A program made the position numbers and the translations under genes. Below the pieces are notes generated by a model that saw nothing but the letters and a program-made list of their open reading frames with translations, did no database searches and had not been told where the DNA came from. From Flavilitoribacter nigricans DSM 23189 = NBRC 102662 (lineage in GTDB: Bacteria > Bacteroidota > Bacteroidia > Chitinophagales > Saprospiraceae): a DNA stretch of 64,000 nucleotides. The DNA is taken from positions 294,102-358,101 of the forward strand of contig NZ_PDUD01000002.1 in the NCBI RefSeq assembly GCF_002646595.1, given 5' to 3'. Positions 57,281-64,000 of the stretch are shown here, piece by piece (position 1 is the first letter of the stretch; each line of letters starts with the position of its first letter).

Positions 57281-58090
57281 ATGAAGCATTCTCCATCCCA
57301 TAGCGTCATTCATCCGGATGCGAAGATCGGCAGTAATGTCACCATCGGTCCTTTCTGCTACATCGACGGCGATGTGGTTATCGGTGATAACACCTGGATT
57401 GGTCCCAATGTGACGATATTCGATGGTGCCCGCATTGGAGACGACGTCAAGATATTTCCCGGAGCGGTCATTAGTGGTATCCCGCAGGATCTTAAATTTG
57501 AAGGTGAAGTGACTACCGCCGAGATCGGTAGCGGCAGCACCATCAGAGAATACGTGACCGTCAACCGCGGTACTAAATACGCCGGAAAAACCGTAGTGGG
57601 CGAAAGCTGCCTGCTCATGGCTTACGTACACGTAGCCCACGATTGTCTTCTCGGCAATAATGTCATTCTGGCCAATAACGTTACCCTGGCCGGCCACGTT
57701 GAGATCGCCGACTGGGCAATCCTGGAAGGCCTGGTAGCCGTTCAGCAATTTACCAAGATCGGAGGCCACAGCTTTATTGCCGGCGGATCCCTGGTCCGCA
57801 AAAACGTACCGCCTTTCATCAAGGCCGCCCGCGAACCGCTGTCTTACGTCGGTGTTAACCACGTTGGGCTGAAACGGCGATCTTTTACCAGCGAACAGAT
57901 CAATCACATTCACGAGATCTATCGCATCCTCTTCGTAAAAGGCCACAATATCACCAACGCCATCAACGAGATCAACGATACGGTTGCCTCTACGCCCGAA
58001 CGGGAAGCCATTCTTTCCTTTATCAAAGAAGCGGACTCGGGGATCGTGAAAGGCTTCCAGCAGATCAACGGCAGCCTGTATGAAGATTGA
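57281..58090 (+). CDS. lpxA: Acyl-ACP--UDP-N-acetylglucosamine O-acyltransferase
   Basis: 269-aa hexapeptide left-handed beta-helix enzyme, first step of lipid A synthesis. Repeats start HPDAKIGSNVTIGPFCYIDGDVVIGDNTWIG; the family marks ISGIPQDLKFEGEVTTAEIG, REYVTVNRGTKY and the catalytic-His region HVAHDCLLGNN are present. The C-terminal helical part begins VGVNHVGLKRR. It sits directly behind lpxC-fabZ and overlaps the ABC ATPase gene by 11 bp, so all are one operon. Confidence 0.96.
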   Translation: MKHSPSHSVIHPDAKIGSNVTIGPFCYIDGDVVIGDNTWIGPNVTIFDGARIGDDVKIFPGAVISGIPQDLKFEGEVTTAEIGSGSTIREYVTVNRGTKYAGKTVVGESCLLMAYVHVAHDCLLGNNVILANNVTLAGHVEIADWAILEGLVAVQQFTKIGGHSFIAGGSLVRKNVPPFIKAAREPLSYVGVNHVGLKRRSFTSEQINHIHEIYRILFVKGHNITNAINEINDTVASTPEREAILSFIKEADSGIVKGFQQINGSLYED

Positions 58091-58703
58091 GCTGGAAAAA
58101 GTAGCCAAACGCTACCGTCGCGAATGGATACTGCGCAAAGTGGATCTAACGATCGAAGCCGGGAAGAGGTACGCCATCGAAGGCCCCAACGGTTCCGGTA
58201 AATCCACTTTGCTGCGCATCCTCTCCGGCCATCTCACGCCCAGTAAAGGTAAGATCCGGCACCTGGTCGATGGCCAGGTGATCGATCCGGATCAGGTGTA
58301 CCGCCACCTCTCCTACGCGGCTCCCTACATCGAACTCATCGAAGAGCTGACGCTGGCCGAAGCCCTTCGTTTTCACCGGCGGTTCAAGGAATTTCTGCCC
58401 GGTCTGGACGATGAGGTGATCCTGGAACTGCTCTCCCTGCCGGGTAATTCCTCCAAACTGGTGCGCCACTTCTCTTCCGGCATGAAACAACGCCTCAAAC
58501 TGGCGCTGGCCCTCTGCTCGGATACCTCCTTCCTGCTGCTGGACGAACCCACCACCAACCTGGATCAGCAGGGTATCGACTGGTACCTGCAACTTGTGGA
58601 ACGCTTTGCGGGAGACCGGACCGTCGTCGTAGCCTCTAATGTAGCGGTGGATTTTGGGTTTTGTGAGGAGCGGTTCAGTGTGTTACAGTATAAAAAATCG
58701 TGA
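58080..58703 (+). CDS. ABC transporter ATP-binding protein
   Basis: 207-aa ATPase subunit: Walker A GPNGSGKST (35-43), signature HFSSGMKQRL and Walker B FLLLDEPTTNLD. The overall style resembles short CcmA-like ATPases. No permease gene is adjacent, so the membrane partner must be elsewhere. Its start lies inside lpxA (11-bp overlap), suggesting translational coupling and a role in envelope biogenesis, as inference. Confidence 0.88.
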   Translation: MKIELEKVAKRYRREWILRKVDLTIEAGKRYAIEGPNGSGKSTLLRILSGHLTPSKGKIRHLVDGQVIDPDQVYRHLSYAAPYIELIEELTLAEALRFHRRFKEFLPGLDDEVILELLSLPGNSSKLVRHFSSGMKQRLKLALALCSDTSFLLLDEPTTNLDQQGIDWYLQLVERFAGDRTVVVASNVAVDFGFCEERFSVLQYKKS

Positions 58704-59431
58704 CAACTTCCGCCGGGCAGCACCTTCCTATCTTACTGTATTTCCTAACTCTTATCCCATCATCGGCAATTTGTCCACATGAAAATGTATTGTTAAAAAA
58801 AGACAAGTCCTCATTTTTGTCTTTCACTCCTTCCTGCAATTAGGAATATCTTGGTTCCGTCCGTTAAGGTTTATGCCACAATAGCCGGTGCGGATCTTTC
58901 CCAATAACTGAATCTATACTCTATCCTTACGAATACTGATTTCACCATCGGAAAAACTAATCCTTAGTGCCAGGAAGTGACTGAAGAGTCACTTCCTTTA
59001 TTTTTACCGGGACTCAAGACCGGCGTGCGATCGTCCGCAACGTAAATGCTGGTCTTCAGATGCGTTCCCGGCGAAACGATTACTTTGGAATTGGAAGCCC
59101 TTTTTATCCTCCGCTCAATGCAGCTGCAAATTCCCTCCAACTTGAAGCCCCGACTTTTTCCCATAGTCAGCAAGGAAGTTGACAAAATGGATTAAAACCC
59201 TCCTTATAACATCATACACTCAGGTATTAATTCCGATGTCAAATATTTTTAATCAATTGGCAATCAATATTTTCTGCATTTTATTTAAATTAGCTTTTTG
59301 TCCCGACTATTTTCCCTTTCTGTTATGCGCCCCTTGCCCCAATCTCCGGAGTTCATCACCGATCCTCTGGTCAATTTCCGATCGTAGTTTTTTTTACCCG
59401 TACCAACTCGAAACCCAAACTCGTAAAGTGC
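58704..59431. other. Intergenic stretch without a secure gene
   Basis: About 730 bp. Two small frames (58964-59185 minus, 59179-59439 plus) lack any family features. A small hairpin AAAGACAA/TTGTCTTT at 58799-58824 may terminate the lpx operon. Base composition drops in GC from here to the window end. Confidence 0.45.
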
Positions 59432-60898
59432 ATGCTTAAATCCGAATTAATTCACCTGATCACTCCATTCAGTAAAGCTGAAATGAGGAAAGCAGAACAA
59501 TTCCTGAAATCTCCTTACCACAATGCCAACCGGACTGCACTGGCATTATTTAAGTACATCCGCCGGTTTTATCCGGAGTTGAACAGCTTCAAACTGGATC
59601 GCAAACACGTATATCCACACCTGTACCCACGGGAAGCGTTCAATGAAAAGCGGTTGCGCAATCAGATGTGGAAATTAAAGAAACTACTGGAGCAGTTTTT
59701 ATTGCACGAGCAATTGCAGCGGGAAGATCATATCCAGAATCAGTTGCTGGTGAAGGCCTGTTTCCGAAAACTGAATTATGAAGAGTTTGCCGCTTTAATC
59801 CAGCGATGCGTATCCGATCTGGAAAAACCCGGGTTCCGGGATTCGGAATTCTACCAAAAGCAATTGTGGTTTTACGAAGAGTTGTATTATCATCCGGACC
59901 GGAGTATGTACCAGACCGATCAATATTCCGTGCTGGCCATCATTCAGGATCTTGAGCGGTATTACGCACTTTCGAAACTCCGATTTGAGACTGACCAGGA
60001 AGTGCGCAAAGCGGTTATCGAAGAGACTACCTCCAGCACCTTTGAACTACAAATGCTCCTGGAAGCCTTTCGGCAAATACAGCCGGAAAATGCCCTGATC
60101 GGCTTGTATCTGCAGCTGTACAACTTCCGGCAGGCACCACTATCCGCCGGGGAGTTCTCCGCAGCGATCGATCAGCTTACCCGCCACTTCGGACTAATGG
60201 GTGAGAAGGAAAAAGCCTACCTGGTGAGTGCGTTTATCAACACGGGAGTGTATTATCACAATAAGGGCGAAAAGCAGTTTACCGCTCTGGTAGCCCGCCT
60301 GTACAAAATTGCCGAGGAGCAGGAAGTCATCAGTTACCGGGAGAAGATCCAGGCATCCACTTTTTTGAATGCGGTACTTCTGTGCAGTGCAGCAGGCGAA
60401 TTGGTGTGGGCAAAAGACTTCATAAAAAAGTACGGTTCTTGTTTGGCACCCCACGACAGAAATTACACCATCAACCTGGCACTGGGTTACTGGTATTTCC
60501 TGAACAGCCGGCAGCTGCCCGATCAAAAACAGGAAATGCTCCGGCAGGCCCACGAGCATTTAAGTTTAATCCCCTATTCGGGTCTGGTGATTGATCTCAG
60601 GCTGCGGTCGCTGCAATTACGGGTCTATTACGAACTGGAATTAATAAGAGGCAACGTCAGCGTTTTTCTGAATTTTGCGGAAGCTTTCGAGAAATGGCTG
60701 ATGCGAGACCCACGGCTGGCGCAGGAAAGGAACAAAGCTTATTTGAATTTTGTACGGCTATCCAAGCAACTGGTAAAGTTCACGGAGCAGGAAGCATCAT
60801 CCGCGGAACAACTCGATCATTTCATAGCAAAAGTCAATAAGAAGAAGCCGATCATTCTAAAGGACTGGATAATTGAAAAAGCGGAGGAGCTCAAGTAG
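59432..60898 (+). CDS. Helical-repeat protein of unknown function (paralogue of the gene at 3956)
   Basis: 488-aa helix-rich cytoplasmic protein. Its start (MLKSELIHLITPFSKAEMRK) is like that of the protein at 3956, and both keep an SP-x-HN motif near residue 30 and the later FNEKRLR/YNDAKLR pattern. No catalytic motif or membrane segment was seen. It converges on the small GG-leader peptide gene at 60916-61056 and shares with it a perfect 11-bp hairpin overlapping its stop codon. Such large families in this phylum could be adaptors; function is unknown. Confidence 0.8.
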   Translation: MLKSELIHLITPFSKAEMRKAEQFLKSPYHNANRTALALFKYIRRFYPELNSFKLDRKHVYPHLYPREAFNEKRLRNQMWKLKKLLEQFLLHEQLQREDHIQNQLLVKACFRKLNYEEFAALIQRCVSDLEKPGFRDSEFYQKQLWFYEELYYHPDRSMYQTDQYSVLAIIQDLERYYALSKLRFETDQEVRKAVIEETTSSTFELQMLLEAFRQIQPENALIGLYLQLYNFRQAPLSAGEFSAAIDQLTRHFGLMGEKEKAYLVSAFINTGVYYHNKGEKQFTALVARLYKIAEEQEVISYREKIQASTFLNAVLLCSAAGELVWAKDFIKKYGSCLAPHDRNYTINLALGYWYFLNSRQLPDQKQEMLRQAHEHLSLIPYSGLVIDLRLRSLQLRVYYELELIRGNVSVFLNFAEAFEKWLMRDPRLAQERNKAYLNFVRLSKQLVKFTEQEASSAEQLDHFIAKVNKKKPIILKDWIIEKAEELK

Positions 60899-60918
60899 CT
60901 CCTCCGCCAGTGTTTTTA
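60881..60918. terminator. Bidirectional terminator between the helical-repeat gene and the GG peptide gene
   Basis: GCGGAGGAGCT (60881-60891) pairs perfectly with AGCTCCTCCGC (60897-60907) across a 5-nt loop. It overlaps the stop codon of the plus-strand gene, with A's before and T's after, so it can stop transcription from both sides. Confidence 0.8.
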
Positions 60919-61056
60919 CACCTCGCCGATCTCATCGGATCCGATCAGGCCGTTTTCACCGGTATCGTCTCCGTCTCCTCCTTTGATCTTTTCGGGGTTC
61001 TTGATCTCAAAGGATTTAAAAATAGCGAGGGCTCTGGAATTCAGTTTAGTTTCCAT
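60916..61056 (-). CDS. Short double-glycine leader peptide (RiPP- or secreted-peptide-like precursor)
   Basis: A 46-aa gene starting ATG at 61054-61056 and ending TAA at 60916-60918. The leader-like half is charged and helical (METKLNSRALAIFKSFEI, then KNPEKIKGG), ending in Gly26-Gly27. This is the pattern of natural-product or secreted-peptide leaders in Bacteroidota, cleaved after GG. The 19-residue remainder (DGDDTGENGLIGSDEIGEV) is acidic and rich in Gly and Asp, with no Cys, so a lanthionine product is unlikely. No modification enzyme or peptidase-transporter is adjacent. It is the convergent neighbour of the helical-repeat gene. It is too short for normal ORF finders. Confidence 0.6.
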   Translation of the reverse strand: METKLNSRALAIFKSFEIKNPEKIKGGDGDDTGENGLIGSDEIGEV

Positions 61057-61845
61057 GATTAAAAATTTAACTGTGGTTTAGTAAAAAGGCAGAGGCAATA
61101 ACATTTCACCTCTTACCGGTTATCCTGGTAATATTTTGAGTTCGACCGCTACCACCGGACATAGCCTGCCCATCGGGTGTGCAGGCAAACCCGCGAACGG
61201 CCTTGATCCCGATCTCGCGATCGACAACGGCCAACGGCTATTTTGGTAAAGACATAGCTAATTCAGCCTTTACCAATGAGCCGGCAATGGTTATTAAACC
61301 CCAGTTAAATGTTTGTGATAAGTCTGATACCAGGCCATTAGACCGAAAAGTCTATGGTACAGACGGTAGTTGATCAGTTTGAAAAAAAGTAGAGTAACCG
61401 TTTTCCAAAAACCGATTCATCTTTTTCCCCCGGATAAATCGGTGATCCGTCGCCTAATTTGGCGTTGGAGTCATATAAATATAGCCAATTTTAGGCAAAA
61501 AAGTTCCCCGCTTGTCGTTTTTTTTGCAGGAGGCCGTCCAGGTTTCCGCCGATCACGGCTCCAGTTTTTGTGTTTCGGGAAATGCATACATAAATGCCAG
61601 ATGTGGGAAAAGTCCAGTACCAACCTTCAATCGAATACGACTATTTTCGTCACCATTAAAGCCTGGGCATTCAGACTCCCGTTTTCTATGCGCAACAACA
61701 GGATGATAAATTGAAAATTCAAGTTTTGAACGGCACTAATTCAGGGTGAGTCGACACTTGGGCAGTAATAAAAATGTTAGGATAAGGGCACAAAATAAGG
61801 CAACCCGGAGAGGTCATTATTTTTGAAGTGACCTAACTAAAAAAT
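61057..61845. other. AT-rich intergenic stretch upstream of the IS1 remnant
   Basis: About 790 bp with only unconvincing small frames (61179-61373, 61370-61714). A hairpin AGGTCA/TGACCT (61811-61834) lies just before the transposase remnant and may belong to the insertion sequence. No tRNA or attachment site was recognised. Confidence 0.4.
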
Positions 61846-62550
61846 ATGATCTTATGCCCGAGTTGCCAGAGCATAAAGATAGTCAAGATTGGAAAGACTT
61901 ATACGGTAGGAAGAATCATAAGTGCAAAACTGTGGTTGACAGTTGGTGTTCAACAACAATCATTACACCACAAAAGATCGGCGAGAAATGATCCGCAAAG
62001 CCCTGAATCAACGGATCAGTCTGCTGGGTATATGCTGATTTTTTTTGGGAAACTTCCTTGGTTACTGGATTTTGGGGAATTAGTATGGAAAGAAGTACCG
62101 ATGGACATTGGACTGAATAATTTATGGCTAAAAAAGCTACGTCCTGAAAAGGCTCAATTTATTGTTATACAATTAGATGAAGCCTGGTCTTTTGTAGATA
62201 ACAAGAAACAAAAGCGATGGATTTGGGGGGTCTTCGATCCAGTGAATCGCTTAGTCGTTGCCTTTCAAATCGGCAATCGTGGCAAAGAAAGCGCTAAGGC
62301 TTTATTGTGTAAGATACCGGTCGGATACAAGCGCAAATGTTTTTTTGCCACTGACTAATAGAATACCTACATAGCTATCATTCCTACTAAAAAGTATATG
62401 GAGGGCAAAGCGTTTACCTATACCATTGAAGGATTTTGAACCGCAATGAGAGCAAGAGTTTCCAGGTTGGTCAGAAAAAGTGTGGCGTCCTCAAAAGTGA
62501 ATCGTAATTATTTTTTGGCTAATTGATATTATTTCTACCAATTCAATTTG
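61846..62550 (+). pseudogene. Decayed IS1-family transposase (InsA/InsB-like)
   Basis: Transposase remnant with several frameshifts. Frame 1 has the zinc-finger start CPSCQSIKIVKIGKTYT; a second frame continues GRKNHKCK; a third has FNNNHYTTKDRREMIRKAL. Frame 1 resumes with LDEAWSFVDNKKQKRWIWGVFDPVNRLVVAFQIGNRG, the InsB catalytic region. After a stop near 62358 another frame gives IEGF then NRNMRARVSRLVRKSVASSK, the InsB C-terminus. Clear terminal repeats were not identified, so element boundaries are uncertain. It marks an accessory, low-GC region. Confidence 0.8.
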
Positions 62551-62769
62551 GCCCGTTTTCATAGATTACAAAATCAGGCGGTCATCCTTACAAGTTGATT
62601 ACCGCCGAATATCGGTTCAAACCGCAATTTTCTGCCAGACAATTGTGGTCTAATAAATTTCTAATTTTTTTAGAATACCCGCCTAGAAAAACGAAAAGTG
62701 GAAGAAATCACGACAAAGCATAGAGTCTAAATCATTGATTATCATTTATTTAAAAAATTGGCATAAAAA

Positions 62770-62826
62770 ATGTTTGATACTTTTCTACAGTATGGAATAA
62801 AGAAAATCAAGAATTTGAAAAAATGA
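62770..62826 (+). CDS. Possible 18-codon leader ORF coupled to the next gene
   Basis: ATG at 62770 opens an 18-residue frame (MFDTFLQYGIKKIKNLKK) whose TGA overlaps the ATG of the following gene (ATGA). Such overlaps usually couple translation. The peptide is basic and amphipathic. Frames this short arise easily by chance in AT-rich DNA, so it is only a candidate. Confidence 0.3.
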   Translation: MFDTFLQYGIKKIKNLKK

Positions 62827-63887
62827 CAGTAGCAAAAAACAGCTTACCACCACCTATTTTTCCTTCCCCCCTGCAAACAAATCTCCAACTTCCCGGTGAA
62901 GAACCTGATCTCATACCATCGAATGATCATCGTCCGGTGCTGAGAACTGATCGACTACAGCACGCCATTGCCTTCGCGCGAGTTATTCAGGATTGTATAA
63001 TTGATACGATCGCAACAAAAAACCGACGATGTCCAACTCCACGAAAACTGAACAGCGACACTGCAATAGCTCAGTTTATCAAGTGTATCACGCAGGAAGC
63101 ATTCAGTTTGACAAAGCATATGTACCTCAATCGCCACAATTCGCCAACCGAAGCGTACAATGGGCACTTCACACCGTTTTTGCATAACATCAGTGAACAG
63201 AATAAAGCGGTGATCTCGAATGTTCTGGATTTGATGGAACGCGAATCTAAGGTCCCACCTTGTACCTCAATAATCTACTTTCGGCAAGCGCGGGTAGGTC
63301 TTTATCGATCAATTACCCGCCGTTTATGCGATCTATATGGCTTTTCTGGTCCCAAAAGTGACACCATGTACCAGTATGCAGAATTAATGGGGCTTATCAG
63401 CCAGATCAATTATGACAATACAGGTTTCATTCTGGAGCAGCATCCGGGAAAAAATAATAATGAAGATGATGTCAGACAAGAGTTCTTCATTGAAAAGAAC
63501 GCTTTACCCTTCTTGTTGCACCGGCATATCGGGAAGGAAGACGGTATCATCAATAATCTGATTGAAGAAAATAATGGTCGCTATCAGTTCGGACTACACA
63601 ATGTTATTCTGAAAATGTTATGCCTCAGTGGTGCTATCATACAAGCAGTTACTATCTTTAAACAATTCAGAGAAATGGCAGAACAATACCTTACCTGCAT
63701 AACCTCCAACACCATTATTTATCAGCACTTTTTAGAGTTGGGCTCCAATGATCTATATGCACATATTTTTAGAGCTGATGAATTCTATACCCAGAATATA
63801 TGCGGACTTTACTACTGTGAGCATAGTCATTTGCCGATTTTAAAGCAAAGTCGTCGGGATGATTGTCTATTTGACGACAAGAATTAG
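62823..63887 (+). CDS. Unrecognised 354-aa protein in the accessory region
   Basis: 354-aa soluble-looking protein; no signal peptide. The second half (YAELMGLISQINYDNTGFILEQ, then GKNNNEDDVRQ, then ALPFLLHRHIG) loosely resembles the C-terminal Q-I-x-x-D...GK...D...LP order of trans-isoprenyl diphosphate synthases (including ComQ-type), but no first DDxxD motif is visible, so this is weak. Otherwise it matches no family I recognise. It sits in a GC-poor stretch after an IS1 remnant, consistent with acquired DNA. The length of the open frame argues it is a real gene. Confidence 0.6.
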   Translation: MTVAKNSLPPPIFPSPLQTNLQLPGEEPDLIPSNDHRPVLRTDRLQHAIAFARVIQDCIIDTIATKNRRCPTPRKLNSDTAIAQFIKCITQEAFSLTKHMYLNRHNSPTEAYNGHFTPFLHNISEQNKAVISNVLDLMERESKVPPCTSIIYFRQARVGLYRSITRRLCDLYGFSGPKSDTMYQYAELMGLISQINYDNTGFILEQHPGKNNNEDDVRQEFFIEKNALPFLLHRHIGKEDGIINNLIEENNGRYQFGLHNVILKMLCLSGAIIQAVTIFKQFREMAEQYLTCITSNTIIYQHFLELGSNDLYAHIFRADEFYTQNICGLYYCEHSHLPILKQSRRDDCLFDDKN

Positions 63888-64000
63888 GCCGTCCCTGTAA
63901 ATTCTCCAGGAGATAGTCTTCGATATAAAATTTGGCTATTGGCCGTTTCCCTTGTGGAGTTGTAAATCCGAAGATTGATGATTCTAGGTCTATACGGTCC

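Noticed and set aside
58964..59185. 73-codon minus-strand frame
   Set aside because: No recognisable domain or signal, and no leader motif like that at 60916; likely chance.
59179..59439. 86-codon frame before the helical-repeat gene
   Set aside because: Hydrophobic and Cys-rich by chance in AT-rich DNA; overlaps the next gene's start.
61370..61714. 114-codon frame before the IS1 remnant
   Set aside because: Composition looks random and a second overlapping frame (61512-61706) is equally open.
63769..64000. Minus-strand open frames running in from the window edge
   Set aside because: Two different frames are open (ending near 63769 and 63884). One would overlap the 354-aa gene stop by only a few bases, which is plausible for a convergent gene, but too little sequence is visible to choose.

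Overview
The window comes from a Bacteroidota chromosome, probably a Saprospiria/Lewinella-type marine or soil bacterium. The evidence is lineage-typical gene content: a fused lpxC-fabZ between lpxD and lpxA, the type IX secretion (T9SS) protein PorV, three secreted proteins with C-terminal T9SS sorting domains, 7TMR-DISM hybrid histidine kinases, tandem M14 peptidases, and TAnnTTTG-type -7 promoter boxes before rpsT, porV, lpxD and lpxC. No tRNA, rRNA or CRISPR array was seen. Species cannot be fixed from the sequence alone.

Layout. 1-8 kb: a sulfatase lipoprotein cut by the window edge, a large T9SS-sorted protein, a helical-repeat protein of unknown function, a REP-associated tyrosine transposase (RAYT) embedded among three copies of one 33-bp palindrome, and asnS. 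8-18 kb: a long imperfect inverted repeat, a leftward operon of three paralogous hybrid sensor kinases, and a TPR lipoprotein. 18-24.5 kb: a three-domain fusion (APH-like kinase, M23 peptidase fold, class III aminotransferase), a duplicated-domain T9SS protein and a LysE-like membrane protein. 24.5-33 kb: an M16 peptidase, two tandem M14 peptidases and lipoproteins, with two further non-coding inverted-repeat elements. 33-37 kb: a class II photolyase next to two small stress-type proteins (TUDOR-like and Rho-N-like), and a LytS-type kinase. 37-47 kb: META-domain lipoprotein, two short ssb genes behind a cluster of AAACGTTT palindromes, a CxxCH T9SS protein, a PlsC-like acyltransferase, a CotH/lamin-tail protein, a caspase-family protein and rpsT. 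47-58.7 kb: TetR regulator, a cytoplasmic-looking trypsin-like protease with zinc ribbon, porV, a BNR-repeat protein, and the lipid A cluster lpxD - lpxC/fabZ - lpxA - ABC ATPase. 58.7-64 kb: an AT-richer accessory tail with a second helical-repeat protein, a tiny double-glycine peptide gene (60916-61056), a decayed IS1-family transposase and an unrecognised 354-aa protein.

How the genes work together. PorV shuttles T9SS cargo at the outer membrane; the proteins ending in sorting domains (788-3745, 21394-22995, 39267-40109) are likely cargo. The lpx genes make the first committed steps of lipid A. Much of the rest is envelope, sensing and proteolysis.

The items most worth following are the RAYT/REP locus, the small GG-leader peptide gene beside the helical-repeat protein, the phased AAACGTTT cluster before ssb, and three unrelated non-coding inverted-repeat elements (8.1, 24.3 and 27.7 kb).
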